DNA of 64,000 nt from Variovorax davisae (GTDB taxonomy: Bacteria > Pseudomonadota > Gammaproteobacteria > Burkholderiales > Burkholderiaceae_C). This document shows positions 1-8,362 of the stretch, in pieces (position 1 is the stretch's first letter; every line of letters begins with the position of its first letter). The stretch lies in contig NZ_JASZYS010000008.1 in NCBI RefSeq assembly GCF_030316845.1, forward strand, positions 124,001-188,000, in the 5' to 3' direction. The position numbers were made by a program, and so were the translations under genes. The notes below the pieces were generated by a model that was not told the origin of the DNA, did not search any database, and saw only the letters and a program-made list of their open reading frames with translations.

Positions 1-894
1 CACCGTGCCGGCGCCGTCCGTCATCGGGCCGATGGCCAGCAGGCGCGCCGCCATGTCCTTGTCGCTCAGCACGACGTCGAGCTCGCGGTTGAAGCGCTGG
101 ACCACGGCGCTCGGCGTGCCGGCGGGGGCGACGATGCCGATCCAGCCGGCGTAGTTGAAGCCGGGCAAGGTGTCGGCCACCGGCGGCACCTGGTCCCAGC
201 CGGCGATGCGCTTGGCGGTGGTGACGGCCAGCGGGCGGAGCTTGCCGGCCGTGACCATCTGCGAGACCGAGGGGACGTCGCTCACCAGCACTTCGATCTG
301 GCCGCCGACCGTGTCGGTCACGCCCGCACTGACCGAGGCATAGGGCACCGAGTTCACCTCGATGCCCAGCTGCGCCGCCAGCAGCCGGGTGACCATGCCG
401 CTGAAGGTCTTCGGCCCTTCGTTGGCGATGGCCAGCTTGCCGGGATTGGCCTTGGCGTACGCGACCAGGTCGCCCAGCGACTGGAACTTCGACCCCGCGT
501 TGACCGAGATGGTGAAGGGCACCGTGCCGACCATGCCGACGGGGATGAAGTCCTTGCGCGGGTCATAGGGAAGGTTCTTGAACAGGTAGGAGTTCATGAC
601 CAGGGCCGCGGCGGTCGCGAAATAGAAGGTGTAGCCGTCGGCGGCCGACCGGGCGGCCGCCTGGGCGCCGATCGCGTTCTGTCCCCCTGGACGGTTCTCC
701 ACCACGATCGGCTGGTTGAGCCGGCGCGCGAGCTGGTCGCCGATCATCCGCGCCATCGAGTCGGCGCCCGATCCGGCAGGCTGCGACAGGATCAGCTTGA
801 TGGGCTTGTCGGGCCAGCCTTGGGCCAAGGCGGTCGGCAGCCAGGTGGCGAGCAGCGCGGCGCCGGTGGTCAGGGTGAAGGTCCTGCGATTCAT
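1..894 (-). CDS. Bug-family tripartite tricarboxylate transporter receptor (partial)
   Basis: Periplasmic solute-binding protein of the Bug/TctC family, which captures carboxylates or aromatic acids. The N-terminus MNRRTFTLTTGAALLATWL ends in a signal-peptide-like stretch cut near ALAQ, followed by WPDKPIKLI, typical of the mature family start. The family pattern GSGADSMARMIGDQL then VENRPGGQNAIGAQ is present. 298 codons are seen; the stop lies beyond the left window edge, so roughly 25 residues are missing. It is the last visible gene of the operon that starts at 5290, 28 bases after the FAD monooxygenase, so it probably binds the substrate of that pathway. No TctA/TctB membrane genes are seen, which is usual for orphan Bug receptors in Burkholderiales. 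Confidence 0.9.
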   Translation of the reverse strand, partial: MNRRTFTLTTGAALLATWLPTALAQGWPDKPIKLILSQPAGSGADSMARMIGDQLARRLNQPIVVENRPGGQNAIGAQAAARSAADGYTFYFATAAALVMNSYLFKNLPYDPRKDFIPVGMVGTVPFTISVNAGSKFQSLGDLVAYAKANPGKLAIANEGPKTFSGMVTRLLAAQLGIEVNSVPYASVSAGVTDTVGGQIEVLVSDVPSVSQMVTAGKLRPLAVTTAKRIAGWDQVPPVADTLPGFNYAGWIGIVAPAGTPSAVVQRFNRELDVVLSDKDMAARLLAIGPMTDGAGTV

Positions 895-922
895 GGTCGA
901 TGTCTCCTGTTGATTGTGGGGT

Positions 923-2476
923 TCAGGCCTCGCAGGCCGCCTTGGCGCCGAGGGCGATGGCCGCCTCTTCGAGCAGCGCCGTCGCTTCTTCGGCCGTGGC
1001 TGCGACGCCATAGACGTAGTTGTCCGGCCGCACCAGCGCCGCCACGCAGGCATGACGCCGGAACCAGTCGGCGGCCACCCCTTCGGTTTCCGCCAGGGTC
1101 GCCAGCGGTACCCGCGTGAGCCCGCGCCAGAGGCCGGTCTGCGCGCTCGCTGCAGCTTCGTTGGCCAGCACCAGCCGCCAGCCGTGGCCGGCGACCTCGT
1201 CCATGCGGCGTTGCTTCCCGCCCTGCTGCAGCCAGGGCTGAGGGAACAGGCCGCCGCGTGCCGCGCTCTCGCGCCCGGAAAGCAGGCCGCGTTCGAGCCG
1301 GGGCAGGATGTCCTGGCGCGGCGTGTCCCTGACCACCCCGGCGCAATCCGCCAGCAGCTGCGCATCGCGCGCCCGGGCCTTGGCCGGGTCGCGTTCGCAG
1401 ATCACCGCGCCGACGCCCTTGATGCGGCTGGTCAGCTCGCGCACATGGGCCTTGCGCTCGGTGCCGTAGCTGTCCAGCAGGGCGTCGGCGGCGCTGCCGC
1501 CGACTTCGCCCTGCAGCACGGCGGCGAGCTTCCAGCTCAGGTTCGCCGCGTCGCGGATGCCCTGGCACATGCCCTGGCCGAGGAAAGGCGGCTGCATGTG
1601 CGCGGCATCGCCGGCGAGAAACACCCGGCCCTTGCGCCACTGGGCGGCCACCAGCGCGTGGAAGCGGTAGCTGGCCTGGCGCCACAGCTCGCCGTCCGCG
1701 GGCGTGAGCCAGCGCGCCAGCAGCTTCCAGGTCTCGGCGTCGGTGGCGACCTCGCCGGGGTCCTCGCCCGGCTTCAGCGAGATCTCCCAGCGCCGGTGGT
1801 TCTTCGGCCCGATCACCAGCGTGCAGGGGCGCTCCGGCTCGCAGTACTGCACGCTCACCGGCGGCAGCTTGGCCAGGCCCTGCTCGTTGACCCGCACGTC
1901 CACCACCAGCCAGGGCTCGTCGAAGTCGAGGTCCTCCAGCGGCATGTCGAGCTGCGTGCGCACGGTGCTGGAGCCGCCGTCGCAGGCGATCGCGTACCGG
2001 GCGCGCACCGTCTGGCGCTCGCCGTTCGCCGCGTCGATGGCGAGCGACACGCCGTTCGCGTCCTGGTCGATGCCTTGCAGCGTGGCGCCGAGCGCCACCG
2101 TCACGTTCGGCAGTTCGGCGACCCGTGCGCGCAGCACGCGCTCGACCGCCGGCTGGGTGAAGACCATCGAGGGCGTGTAGCCCTGCGGATAGGGTGGCGC
2201 CACCATGGTCATGCGGCGGATCAGCTGGCCGTCGACGCCGAAGTACTCGGAGTTGGTGAAGGGCTCGCAGTGGGGCTGCACCGCTTCCGCCACGCCGAGC
2301 TGCTGGAACACCCGCATGATCTCGTGGTCGAGGGCGATCGCGCGCGGTATCTGGTAGACGTCCAGCAGCCGCTCGCAGACATGGACGCGCAGGCCCTGTT
2401 GCCCCAGCAGCCCGGCCGCGACCTGGCCCGCCGGCCCGTAGCCGACGATCGCGACGTCGTAGACGGGCTCGCTCAT
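923..2476 (-). CDS. FAD-dependent aromatic monooxygenase (MhpA-like)
   Basis: Class A flavoprotein hydroxylase of 517 residues. It begins VYDVAIVGYGPAGQVAAGLL, a GxGxxG dinucleotide-binding motif at about residues 12-17. The second FAD motif lies in VFLAGDAAHMQPPFLGQGM (about residue 290), followed by the family-typical GIRDAANLSWKL. The length and C-terminal thioredoxin-like extension match the 3-(3-hydroxyphenyl)propionate hydroxylase/phenol hydroxylase group. Its ATG overlaps the stop of the upstream FAH gene by four bases (ATGA), so translation is probably coupled. In this operon it would hydroxylate a phenolic substrate to a diol for the extradiol dioxygenase. The exact substrate cannot be read from sequence. 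Confidence 0.9.
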   Translation of the reverse strand: MSEPVYDVAIVGYGPAGQVAAGLLGQQGLRVHVCERLLDVYQIPRAIALDHEIMRVFQQLGVAEAVQPHCEPFTNSEYFGVDGQLIRRMTMVAPPYPQGYTPSMVFTQPAVERVLRARVAELPNVTVALGATLQGIDQDANGVSLAIDAANGERQTVRARYAIACDGGSSTVRTQLDMPLEDLDFDEPWLVVDVRVNEQGLAKLPPVSVQYCEPERPCTLVIGPKNHRRWEISLKPGEDPGEVATDAETWKLLARWLTPADGELWRQASYRFHALVAAQWRKGRVFLAGDAAHMQPPFLGQGMCQGIRDAANLSWKLAAVLQGEVGGSAADALLDSYGTERKAHVRELTSRIKGVGAVICERDPAKARARDAQLLADCAGVVRDTPRQDILPRLERGLLSGRESAARGGLFPQPWLQQGGKQRRMDEVAGHGWRLVLANEAAASAQTGLWRGLTRVPLATLAETEGVAADWFRRHACVAALVRPDNYVYGVAATAEEATALLEEAAIALGAKAACEA

Positions 2477-3336
2477 CGTGCTTCGTTCACGATCGGATTG
2501 GACAGGGTGCCGACGCGCTCGATCTCGACCTCGTAGCGGTCGCCGGCCTTCATCCACACCGGCGGCGTCCGCGCCTGGCCGACGCCGGCCGGCGTGCCCA
2601 TCACGATCACGTCGCCGGGCTCCAGGGTCAGCACCTCGGCCAGCAGGGCGATGGTCTCGGCGACGCTGAAGATCATGTCGCTGGTGTTCGCGTCCTGCAT
2701 CACCTCGCCGTTGAGGCGGCCCTGGATCTTGAGGCCGACCGCGCCGGGCGGCAGCGCGTCGGCGCTCACCAGCAGCGGGCCGAAGCCGCCGGTGCCGTCG
2801 AAGTTCTTGCCGATGGTCCATTGCGGCGTGCGCTTCTGGTAGTCGCGCACGCTCATGTCGTTGAAGCAGCTGTAGCCGAAGACGTAGGGCAGCGCGTCGG
2901 CCTCCTGGGTGTGGCGCGGCACCCGGCGGCCGATCACCACCGCCAGCTCGGCCTCGTAGTCGAACTTCGAGGACACCGAGGGCACCACGCCGGCCTCGCC
3001 GTGGGCGATCAGCGAGGAGGCGCCGCGGAAGAAGAACCAGGGGTAGTCGGGCTTCTCGCGCCCGCCTTCCTTGGCATGGTCGTAGTAGTTGAGGCCGAGG
3101 CAGATGATCTTGCCGGGCTCGGGCACCAGCGGCGCGAGGGTCGCGGCGGCCAGCGGCTGGCGGGTGCCATTGGCCAGCGCCTGCCGCGCCGCCTCGTTCA
3201 GGTCGACGCCGGCCTGGAGCGCGCGGCGGAGGTCGTCGGGGACCTGCGGCTGGGCATCGTTCAGGTCGATCAACTGGTCGCCGTCGACCACGGCCAGGCG
3301 AGGCGCGCCGTTGCGCAGGTAGGTGCTGAAGTTCAT
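2473..3336 (-). CDS. Fumarylacetoacetate hydrolase family protein
   Basis: 287-residue FAH-fold hydrolase/isomerase. The C-terminal catalytic domain starts near residue 75 (KIICLGLNYYDHAKE). Probable metal ligands are the two glutamates of DYEAELAVVIG (E128, E130) and the aspartate of CFNDMSVRD (D160). Family members hydrolyse acylpyruvates or hydrate and decarboxylate 2-oxo-hepta/hexenedioates after meta-cleavage. Placed between an extradiol dioxygenase and a ring hydroxylase, it most likely processes the ring-cleavage product. It starts 21 bases after the dioxygenase stop and overlaps the downstream monooxygenase by four bases. Confidence 0.9.
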   Translation of the reverse strand: MNFSTYLRNGAPRLAVVDGDQLIDLNDAQPQVPDDLRRALQAGVDLNEAARQALANGTRQPLAAATLAPLVPEPGKIICLGLNYYDHAKEGGREKPDYPWFFFRGASSLIAHGEAGVVPSVSSKFDYEAELAVVIGRRVPRHTQEADALPYVFGYSCFNDMSVRDYQKRTPQWTIGKNFDGTGGFGPLLVSADALPPGAVGLKIQGRLNGEVMQDANTSDMIFSVAETIALLAEVLTLEPGDVIVMGTPAGVGQARTPPVWMKAGDRYEVEIERVGTLSNPIVNEAR

Positions 3337-3356
3337 GGCTTTCTCTTTCGGGGGAA

Positions 3357-4256
3357 TCAGGAGGGGACGAAGAGGACGCGCCGCTGCGCCTCCTTCAGGG
3401 TGGGGCCGGGTGGCGCCGAGATGCCCCACTGGTCGACGCGGCCGGGCGGCCACTTCCAGTCTTCGGGGCCGCGGGGTTGGTAGCGCTCGTCGACCTGCTC
3501 GACTTCGGCCGTGTATTCGATGACGACGCCGAAGGGATCGATGAAGTAGTTGAAGAGGTTGTTGCCCGGGCCGTGGCGCCCGGGCCCCCACTGGATCGGG
3601 AATCCTGCATCCTTCATGCGGCCGCCCCCGCGCATCACGGCATCGCCGTCGGGCATCAGGAAGGCGATGTGATTGAGCGCGTCGTTGTCCGAGACGCCGA
3701 CGGCCAGCGTGTGGTGGTCGCTGTTGCAGTTCATGAAGGCGATGGCCACGGTGCGGTCGGCCAGCGTGAAGCCGAGCACCTTCGTCAGGAAGGCCTGGGT
3801 CTCGTCCACGGCATGGCTGTTCAGCACGACGTGGGTCAGCCGCAGCGGCCGGTCGCGCGTCGAGGCCGACGGCTCGCTTCGGACGTCGCCATGCACCACC
3901 TGGAAGATGCGGCCGTGCGGGTCGCGGAAGCTGAAGCCGGTGCCGCCCGCGGCGTCGTCCAGCGGCTGGATCGGGCTCAGGACCCGGCCGCCGTTCGGTT
4001 CGACCTGCGCGGCCACGGCGGCCAGCGCCTCGGCGCTGCGCGCGCGCAGCGTGACGTGGCGGATCCGCGGCACGTCGCCGCCCTGGTACAGCGCGAGCAG
4101 GAAGGCATCGCTGCCGCTGCCCCGCAGGCAGAGCGCGCCGTCGCCGCGCGCGGCGACCTCCAGCCGCCAGGTCTCGGTGTAGAAGCTTTCGGCCTGCGCC
4201 AGGTCGGGCATGTCGAGCGCCACGCTGCGCAGCCCCTCGATCCAGGGTGAACTCAT
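3357..4256 (-). CDS. VOC-family extradiol ring-cleavage dioxygenase
   Basis: 299-residue type I extradiol dioxygenase made of two vicinal-oxygen-chelate halves. Candidate Fe(II) ligands all lie in the second half: H142 (THVVLNSH), H196 (NHIAFLMPD) and E247 (VIEYTAEVE). These match the usual 2-His-1-carboxylate triad, so the enzyme is probably active, not a glyoxalase-like relic. The ATG overlaps the stop of the upstream amidohydrolase by four bases. With the FAD hydroxylase and FAH hydrolase it forms a plausible meta-cleavage route. The substrate (catechol, protocatechuate-like or hydroxyquinol-like) is not determined. Confidence 0.88.
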   Translation of the reverse strand: MSSPWIEGLRSVALDMPDLAQAESFYTETWRLEVAARGDGALCLRGSGSDAFLLALYQGGDVPRIRHVTLRARSAEALAAVAAQVEPNGGRVLSPIQPLDDAAGGTGFSFRDPHGRIFQVVHGDVRSEPSASTRDRPLRLTHVVLNSHAVDETQAFLTKVLGFTLADRTVAIAFMNCNSDHHTLAVGVSDNDALNHIAFLMPDGDAVMRGGGRMKDAGFPIQWGPGRHGPGNNLFNYFIDPFGVVIEYTAEVEQVDERYQPRGPEDWKWPPGRVDQWGISAPPGPTLKEAQRRVLFVPS

Positions 4257-5290
4257 GCAATGCCTTTCGAAAGGCCGAGGAAACGCTCGGCGTTGCGGTG
4301 GACCAGCGCGGCCGCGGTGTCGGCATCGAAGCCTGCGGCCTCGATGCGCGCCACCGGCGTGCGGTCGTGGAAGTTGAAGGGGTAGTCGGTGCCCAGCATC
4401 AGCTGGCTGCCGCCGAAGCTGCCGACCAGGTGGCGCAGGGTCGGGGTGTCGAATACCAGCGTGTCGTAGAAGAAGCGGCGCGCCTGTTCCACGGGCGCCT
4501 GCAGCAGGGTCTCCTGCAGGGCCGGGAACACGCCCGCACCCTGCTGCAGGCGCGGCAGCAGCGAGGCCAGCGTGCCGCCGCCGTGGCTGAAGGCGATCCG
4601 CAGCTTGGGGCGCCGCACCAGCAGGTTGCTGGTGATGGCCGAGGCGGCGGCCAGGCCGACGTCGCCGGGGTAGGCCAGCACCTGCTGCAGTGCCGGCGGC
4701 CCCACCAGCCGCTCCATGCCGGCGGGGCGGATCGCATGCACGAACACCGCGGCGCCGAGCCGTTCGCAGGCCTCGAAGAAGGGATCGAAGGCCGGCGCGC
4801 CGATCGCCACGCCGTTGATGTTGCTGCCGATCTCGACGCCGGGGAAACCGAGCACCTGGACCACATGCTCGAGTTCGCGGATCGCGAGGTCCATGTCCTG
4901 CAGCGGCACCGCGCCCAGGCCTGCGAGGGCGCCGCCGCTTTCGGCGACCATGGCGGCGATCTGCTCGTTCAGGAAGCGCAGCAGCTGCTGCGCGGGCTCG
5001 GCCTCCATCCAGTACGAGAGCAGTTCCGGCATCGGCGAGACCACCTGCAGCGCCAGCCCCATGCCGGGCAGGTCCTGCAGCCGCCTGGCCGTGTCCCAGC
5101 ATTGGTCGGACACGGTGCGGTACACCTTGCCCGAGATCATGACGCTCCGGTGGCAGGGCTGGGCCGCGGCCATCGACGGCCAGTCGGCCGGCAGGCGGCT
5201 GCCGAGGTAGGCCGGGAAGTTCTCCGGCACCACGTGCGCATGCGTGTCGATGCCGCAGGCGCAGCCGGATGGGTGTTTCAACGTGCTCAA
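4253..5290 (-). CDS. Amidohydrolase 2 family (ACMSD-like) decarboxylase/hydrolase
   Basis: TIM-barrel metal-dependent hydrolase of 345 residues. The N-terminal GIDTHAHVVP gives the HxH metal pair (H17, H19 from the chosen start), and LMLGTDYPF near the C-terminus supplies the conserved aspartate. Relatives include aminocarboxymuconate-semialdehyde decarboxylase and gamma-resorcylate decarboxylase, so decarboxylation of an aromatic acid or a ring-cleavage product is a reasonable guess. No ATG is available near the conserved N-terminus. A TTG at 5288-5290 is preceded by GGAGA with about seven bases of spacing and is the best start. It is the first gene of the minus-strand operon, divergent from the LysR gene at 5369. 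Confidence 0.85.
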   Translation of the reverse strand: MSTLKHPSGCACGIDTHAHVVPENFPAYLGSRLPADWPSMAAAQPCHRSVMISGKVYRTVSDQCWDTARRLQDLPGMGLALQVVSPMPELLSYWMEAEPAQQLLRFLNEQIAAMVAESGGALAGLGAVPLQDMDLAIRELEHVVQVLGFPGVEIGSNINGVAIGAPAFDPFFEACERLGAAVFVHAIRPAGMERLVGPPALQQVLAYPGDVGLAAASAITSNLLVRRPKLRIAFSHGGGTLASLLPRLQQGAGVFPALQETLLQAPVEQARRFFYDTLVFDTPTLRHLVGSFGGSQLMLGTDYPFNFHDRTPVARIEAAGFDADTAAALVHRNAERFLGLSKGIA

Positions 5291-5347
5291 TGTGTGTCTC
5301 CGGCCGCGATCGTAGGAAGTCGACCAGTTCGTGTACAGACGATTTGG

Positions 5348-5364
5348 CCGATAGATAAAATCGG
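5348..5364. promoter_or_regulatory. Putative LysR operator in the 5290/5369 divergent gap
   Basis: Inverted repeat CCGAT-N7-ATCGG inside the 78-base AT-richer gap between the amidohydrolase operon and its LysR gene. A second, partly overlapping pair (CGATTT at 5340-5345 with AAATCG at 5358-5363) is also seen. The position just upstream of the LysR ATG is usual for an autoregulatory LysR site. Only the repeats are observed; binding is inferred. Confidence 0.45.
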
Positions 5365-5368
5365 TTTC

Positions 5369-6295
5369 ATGGATATTCGTTCGGTCGATCTCAACCTGCT
5401 GGTCCTGTTCGACACCATGGCCCGCCTGCGCAGCGTCAACAAGGCGGCCGAGGCCCTGGCGCTGAGCCAGTCGGCCACCAGCGGTGCGCTGGCGCGGCTG
5501 CGTGCGGTGTTCGACGACCAGCTGTTCGTGCGGACGGCCTCGCAGATGGAGCCGACGCCGCGCGCGCTCGAACTGGCGCCGGTGGTGCATCGGGTGGTGC
5601 AGACGATCCAGTCGGAGATCCTCCAGCAGGCGGCCTTCGACCCGGCGCGGGCCGAGCGCAGCTTCACGATCCTCACGCCCGACATCGGCGAGGTCGCCTT
5701 CCTGCCGGGCGTGCTCCGGCGCCTGCGCGAAGAGGCGCCGCATGTGCGGCTGCACGCGGTGTCCAGGCCGCGGGCGGCGGCCGCGGACGCGCTGGAGCAG
5801 GGCGAGGCCGAGCTCGCCGTCGGCTTTTTTCCGGACCTGCAGCGGGCCGGCTACTTCCAGCAGGCGCTGTTCATGAGCTCCTACACCTGCATCGCCTGTG
5901 CCCGCCATGTGGGGGCGGGGTCGCGCATGACGCTCAAGCAATATTTGTCAGCGCGCCACATCGTCGTGCGGCCCGACGGCCGGGAACATCTGCTGGACCG
6001 CTTCCTCGACGACAAGGGCTGGCAACGCCATGTCACGCTGGAGCTCTCGCACTTCATGAGCCTGGTGGTGCTGCTGCCCGGCAGCGACCTGATCGCTACC
6101 GTGCCGCAGGACATCGCGACCGTGGTCGGCCGGCATGTCGCGATCAAGGAGATCGCGCTGCCGTTCCGGCCGCCGCAGCTGCAACTGCAGCAGTACTGGC
6201 ACCGGCGCATGCAGAACGATCCCGCCAATCGCTGGCTGCGCGGGCTGTTCTATGACGTCAACCGGCGGGAGGCCGGAGCCCGGATGCCGGGTTGA
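5369..6295 (+). CDS. LysR-family regulator, NahR type
   Basis: 308-residue LysR-type transcriptional regulator. The N-terminal winged helix-turn-helix (SVDLNLLVLFDTMARLRSV, then SQSATSGALARLR) is followed by an effector domain with the NahR-like signature TPDIGEVAFLP and, near the end, QQYWHRRMQNDPANRWLR. It is divergent from the ring-cleavage operon starting at 5290 and probably activates it in response to an aromatic effector. Its 3' end runs 38 bases into the convergent Rieske gene. It is clearly paralogous to the LysR at 7417, with shared blocks such as FDDQLFV, TPDIGEVAF and SHFMSLV. Confidence 0.93.
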   Translation: MDIRSVDLNLLVLFDTMARLRSVNKAAEALALSQSATSGALARLRAVFDDQLFVRTASQMEPTPRALELAPVVHRVVQTIQSEILQQAAFDPARAERSFTILTPDIGEVAFLPGVLRRLREEAPHVRLHAVSRPRAAAADALEQGEAELAVGFFPDLQRAGYFQQALFMSSYTCIACARHVGAGSRMTLKQYLSARHIVVRPDGREHLLDRFLDDKGWQRHVTLELSHFMSLVVLLPGSDLIATVPQDIATVVGRHVAIKEIALPFRPPQLQLQQYWHRRMQNDPANRWLRGLFYDVNRREAGARMPG

Positions 6296-7349
6296 CGGCA
6301 GCCTGCTCCGCCTCGATCAGCTGCGCCAGCACGCGCCGGGCGCGCACCGGGCCGGCATCGACCGACAGCATGACGGGTTTCAATTCGTCCAGGCCGAGGC
6401 CGCCCATGTTCTGCTGGACCGCCTCGATCATCGGCTTGTCCTGCGTGTCGAAGGCCTTGCGCAGGGAGGCCAGGCGGGCACTGTCCATCTCGGGATCGCG
6501 CGCCCCCCAGTTGCGCCCCTGGGCCCAGAAATAGTGGGTCGCGGTGGCCGAGGCCGGCGTCATCAGATGGCAGCCCTGGCTTTCGTGCGCGCTTTGCGCG
6601 GGCTCGCCCTCCGGCAACACGCCCACGCTCAGCTTCATCAGCGCCGGCGGGTCCCAGCGCACGTCGAGCCAGCGCTCGACGAAGCGATCCTGGGCTTCGT
6701 ACCAGCGCTGGAGAAAGGGCGGAAGAACCTCATGGCTGGTGCGGCGCTTCGAGAACACGGTGTGGCCTTCCTGCACCACGCCCGACTGCGCGCGCCGGAC
6801 CGCCTCGCTGCCGAGCAGCCCGGGATGCAGGAACTCGATATGGCCCAGATCCATGATGTTGTCGGTCATCAGTTCGTAGTGGCCCTCGGCCAGGGTGTAG
6901 CCCTTGACGTTCTGGAATTCGGGATCCGTCAGGAAATCGAACTCGGGGATGGCGGCCGGGTCCGCCCGCTCGGCGTCGCCCATCCAGATCCAGATCAGGT
7001 GGTGGCGCTCCACCGCCGGAAAGCTGCGCACCACGGCGCGCTTCGGGATCATCCCGTTGCCATGCGGGTTGTGCACGCAGGCGCCGCTGCAGTCGAAGCG
7101 CAGGCCGTGGTAGGCGCACTCGATCCCGTCATCGACCCGCTTGCCGAGGTGCAGCGGCGCGAACCGGTGCGGGCAACGGTCGTGCAGTGCGTTCGGCCGG
7201 CCGTCCGAGGTGCGGAACAGGACGACGGGGATGTCCAGCAGGCGGCGGGGCAGCATCGGGCCCGCGAGTTCGTCGGTCCATGCGGCCACGTACCACGCGT
7301 TGAAGAGAAAGGATCGGCCGGGTGATTCATGTGGTGCGGGGGTGTTCAT
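6258..7349 (-). CDS. Rieske non-heme iron oxygenase (vanillate demethylase/phthalate dioxygenase type)
   Basis: 363-residue oxygenase subunit. The Rieske 2Fe-2S ligands are C59/H61 (RCPHRFAPL) and C78/H81 (CAYHGLRFD). The mononuclear iron site is in MTDNIMDLGHIEFLHPGLLG, with D..H....H spacing. The FNAWYVAAW start is typical of the VanA/phthalate 4,5-dioxygenase group, which acts in O-demethylation or ring hydroxylation. No dedicated reductase (VanB-type) gene lies nearby, so electrons must come from elsewhere. ATG at 7349 gives the usual family length; an in-frame ATG slightly upstream is possible. It is divergent from the LysR at 7417. Confidence 0.9.
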   Translation of the reverse strand: MNTPAPHESPGRSFLFNAWYVAAWTDELAGPMLPRRLLDIPVVLFRTSDGRPNALHDRCPHRFAPLHLGKRVDDGIECAYHGLRFDCSGACVHNPHGNGMIPKRAVVRSFPAVERHHLIWIWMGDAERADPAAIPEFDFLTDPEFQNVKGYTLAEGHYELMTDNIMDLGHIEFLHPGLLGSEAVRRAQSGVVQEGHTVFSKRRTSHEVLPPFLQRWYEAQDRFVERWLDVRWDPPALMKLSVGVLPEGEPAQSAHESQGCHLMTPASATATHYFWAQGRNWGARDPEMDSARLASLRKAFDTQDKPMIEAVQQNMGGLGLDELKPVMLSVDAGPVRARRVLAQLIEAEQAAVNPASGLRPPAG

Positions 7350-7416
7350 CGGAGCGATCGTATGAAGCGAGGCAGAATCCATCAACGCAATGCCATGAAT
7401 ACGGGAAATCCACGCC

Positions 7417-8319
7417 ATGGATCCAAGGTCGCTCGATCTCAATCTGCTGGTGGTCTTCGACGCCATGCTCAAGCACCGCAGCGTGACGCGGGCCTCGGAG
7501 GCCATCGGCCTGAGCCAGCCGGCCGCGAGCGCCGCCGTGGCACGGCTGCGCGCGCTGTTCGACGATCAGCTGTTCGTGAAGATCGGCGCCGAGATGAAGC
7601 CGACGCCGCGCGCGGCCGCGCTGGCGCCGAGCGTGCTTCGCGTGATGGACACCGTGCGCGACGAGATCCTCCAGGACAGCGCGTTCGATGCGGCGCTGGC
7701 CAGGAGGACCTTCACGGTCCTCACGCCCGACATCGGCGAGGTGGCTTTCATTCCGCCGATTCTCGAACGGCTTGCAGGGCAGGCGCCGGGGGTTCGCATC
7801 CGATCCCTGGCCATGCCGCGCAACGCGGCCGCGGAGGCCCTCGAATCGGGCGCGGCCGAGTTGGCGATCGGCTATTTTCCGGACCTCCAGAAAGGCAATT
7901 TCTTCCAGCAGCGGCTGTTCAAGACCTCGTATGTCTGCATCGTGAGCCGCGGGCATCCAGGCGTTGCAGACAAGATCACGGTGAAGCAGTTCCAGCAGGC
8001 GCGCCATGCCGTCGTCAGCCCGGACGGACGCGAGCACCTGCTCGAGCGCTGGCTCAAGGAAAAGAACATCGAGCGCGACGTGTTCATCGAGGTCTCGCAT
8101 TTCATGAGCCTGGTGGCGATCGTCCCGGGCAGCGAACTCGTGGCCACCGTGCCGCGCGAAATCGCGCAGGTGATCGCCCGGCACGCGGGCATCAGGATCG
8201 TGGACGCGCCATGGAAGACGCCGCCGATCGAGGTCCACCAGTTCTGGCACCGGCGCTTCCACAAGGACCAGGCGGTCATCTGGCTGCGTGGGGTGGTGCA
8301 CGAGTTGCTTCGCCATTAG
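7417..8319 (+). CDS. LysR-family regulator, NahR type
   Basis: 300-residue LysR regulator whose N-terminal helix-turn-helix (SLDLNLLVVFDAMLKHRSV) and effector domain (TPDIGEVAFIP, SHFMSLVAIVPGSELVATVP, HQFWHRRFHKDQ) parallel the regulator at 5369. It starts 67 bases from the divergent Rieske oxygenase gene, so control of that gene is the simplest reading. The two paralogous regulator/oxygenase pairs lie back to back, which suggests they arose together or respond to related effectors. Confidence 0.93.
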   Translation: MDPRSLDLNLLVVFDAMLKHRSVTRASEAIGLSQPAASAAVARLRALFDDQLFVKIGAEMKPTPRAAALAPSVLRVMDTVRDEILQDSAFDAALARRTFTVLTPDIGEVAFIPPILERLAGQAPGVRIRSLAMPRNAAAEALESGAAELAIGYFPDLQKGNFFQQRLFKTSYVCIVSRGHPGVADKITVKQFQQARHAVVSPDGREHLLERWLKEKNIERDVFIEVSHFMSLVAIVPGSELVATVPREIAQVIARHAGIRIVDAPWKTPPIEVHQFWHRRFHKDQAVIWLRGVVHELLRH

Positions 8320-8362
8320 TCGCGGCATGCCAAGATGGCGCCGTCGAACCATCGAGACCGCC

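Noticed and set aside
7350..7416. Clear LysR operator between the Rieske gene and its regulator
   Set aside because: Only a weak GTAT...ATAC dyad with a long spacer was found, not convincing enough to annotate.
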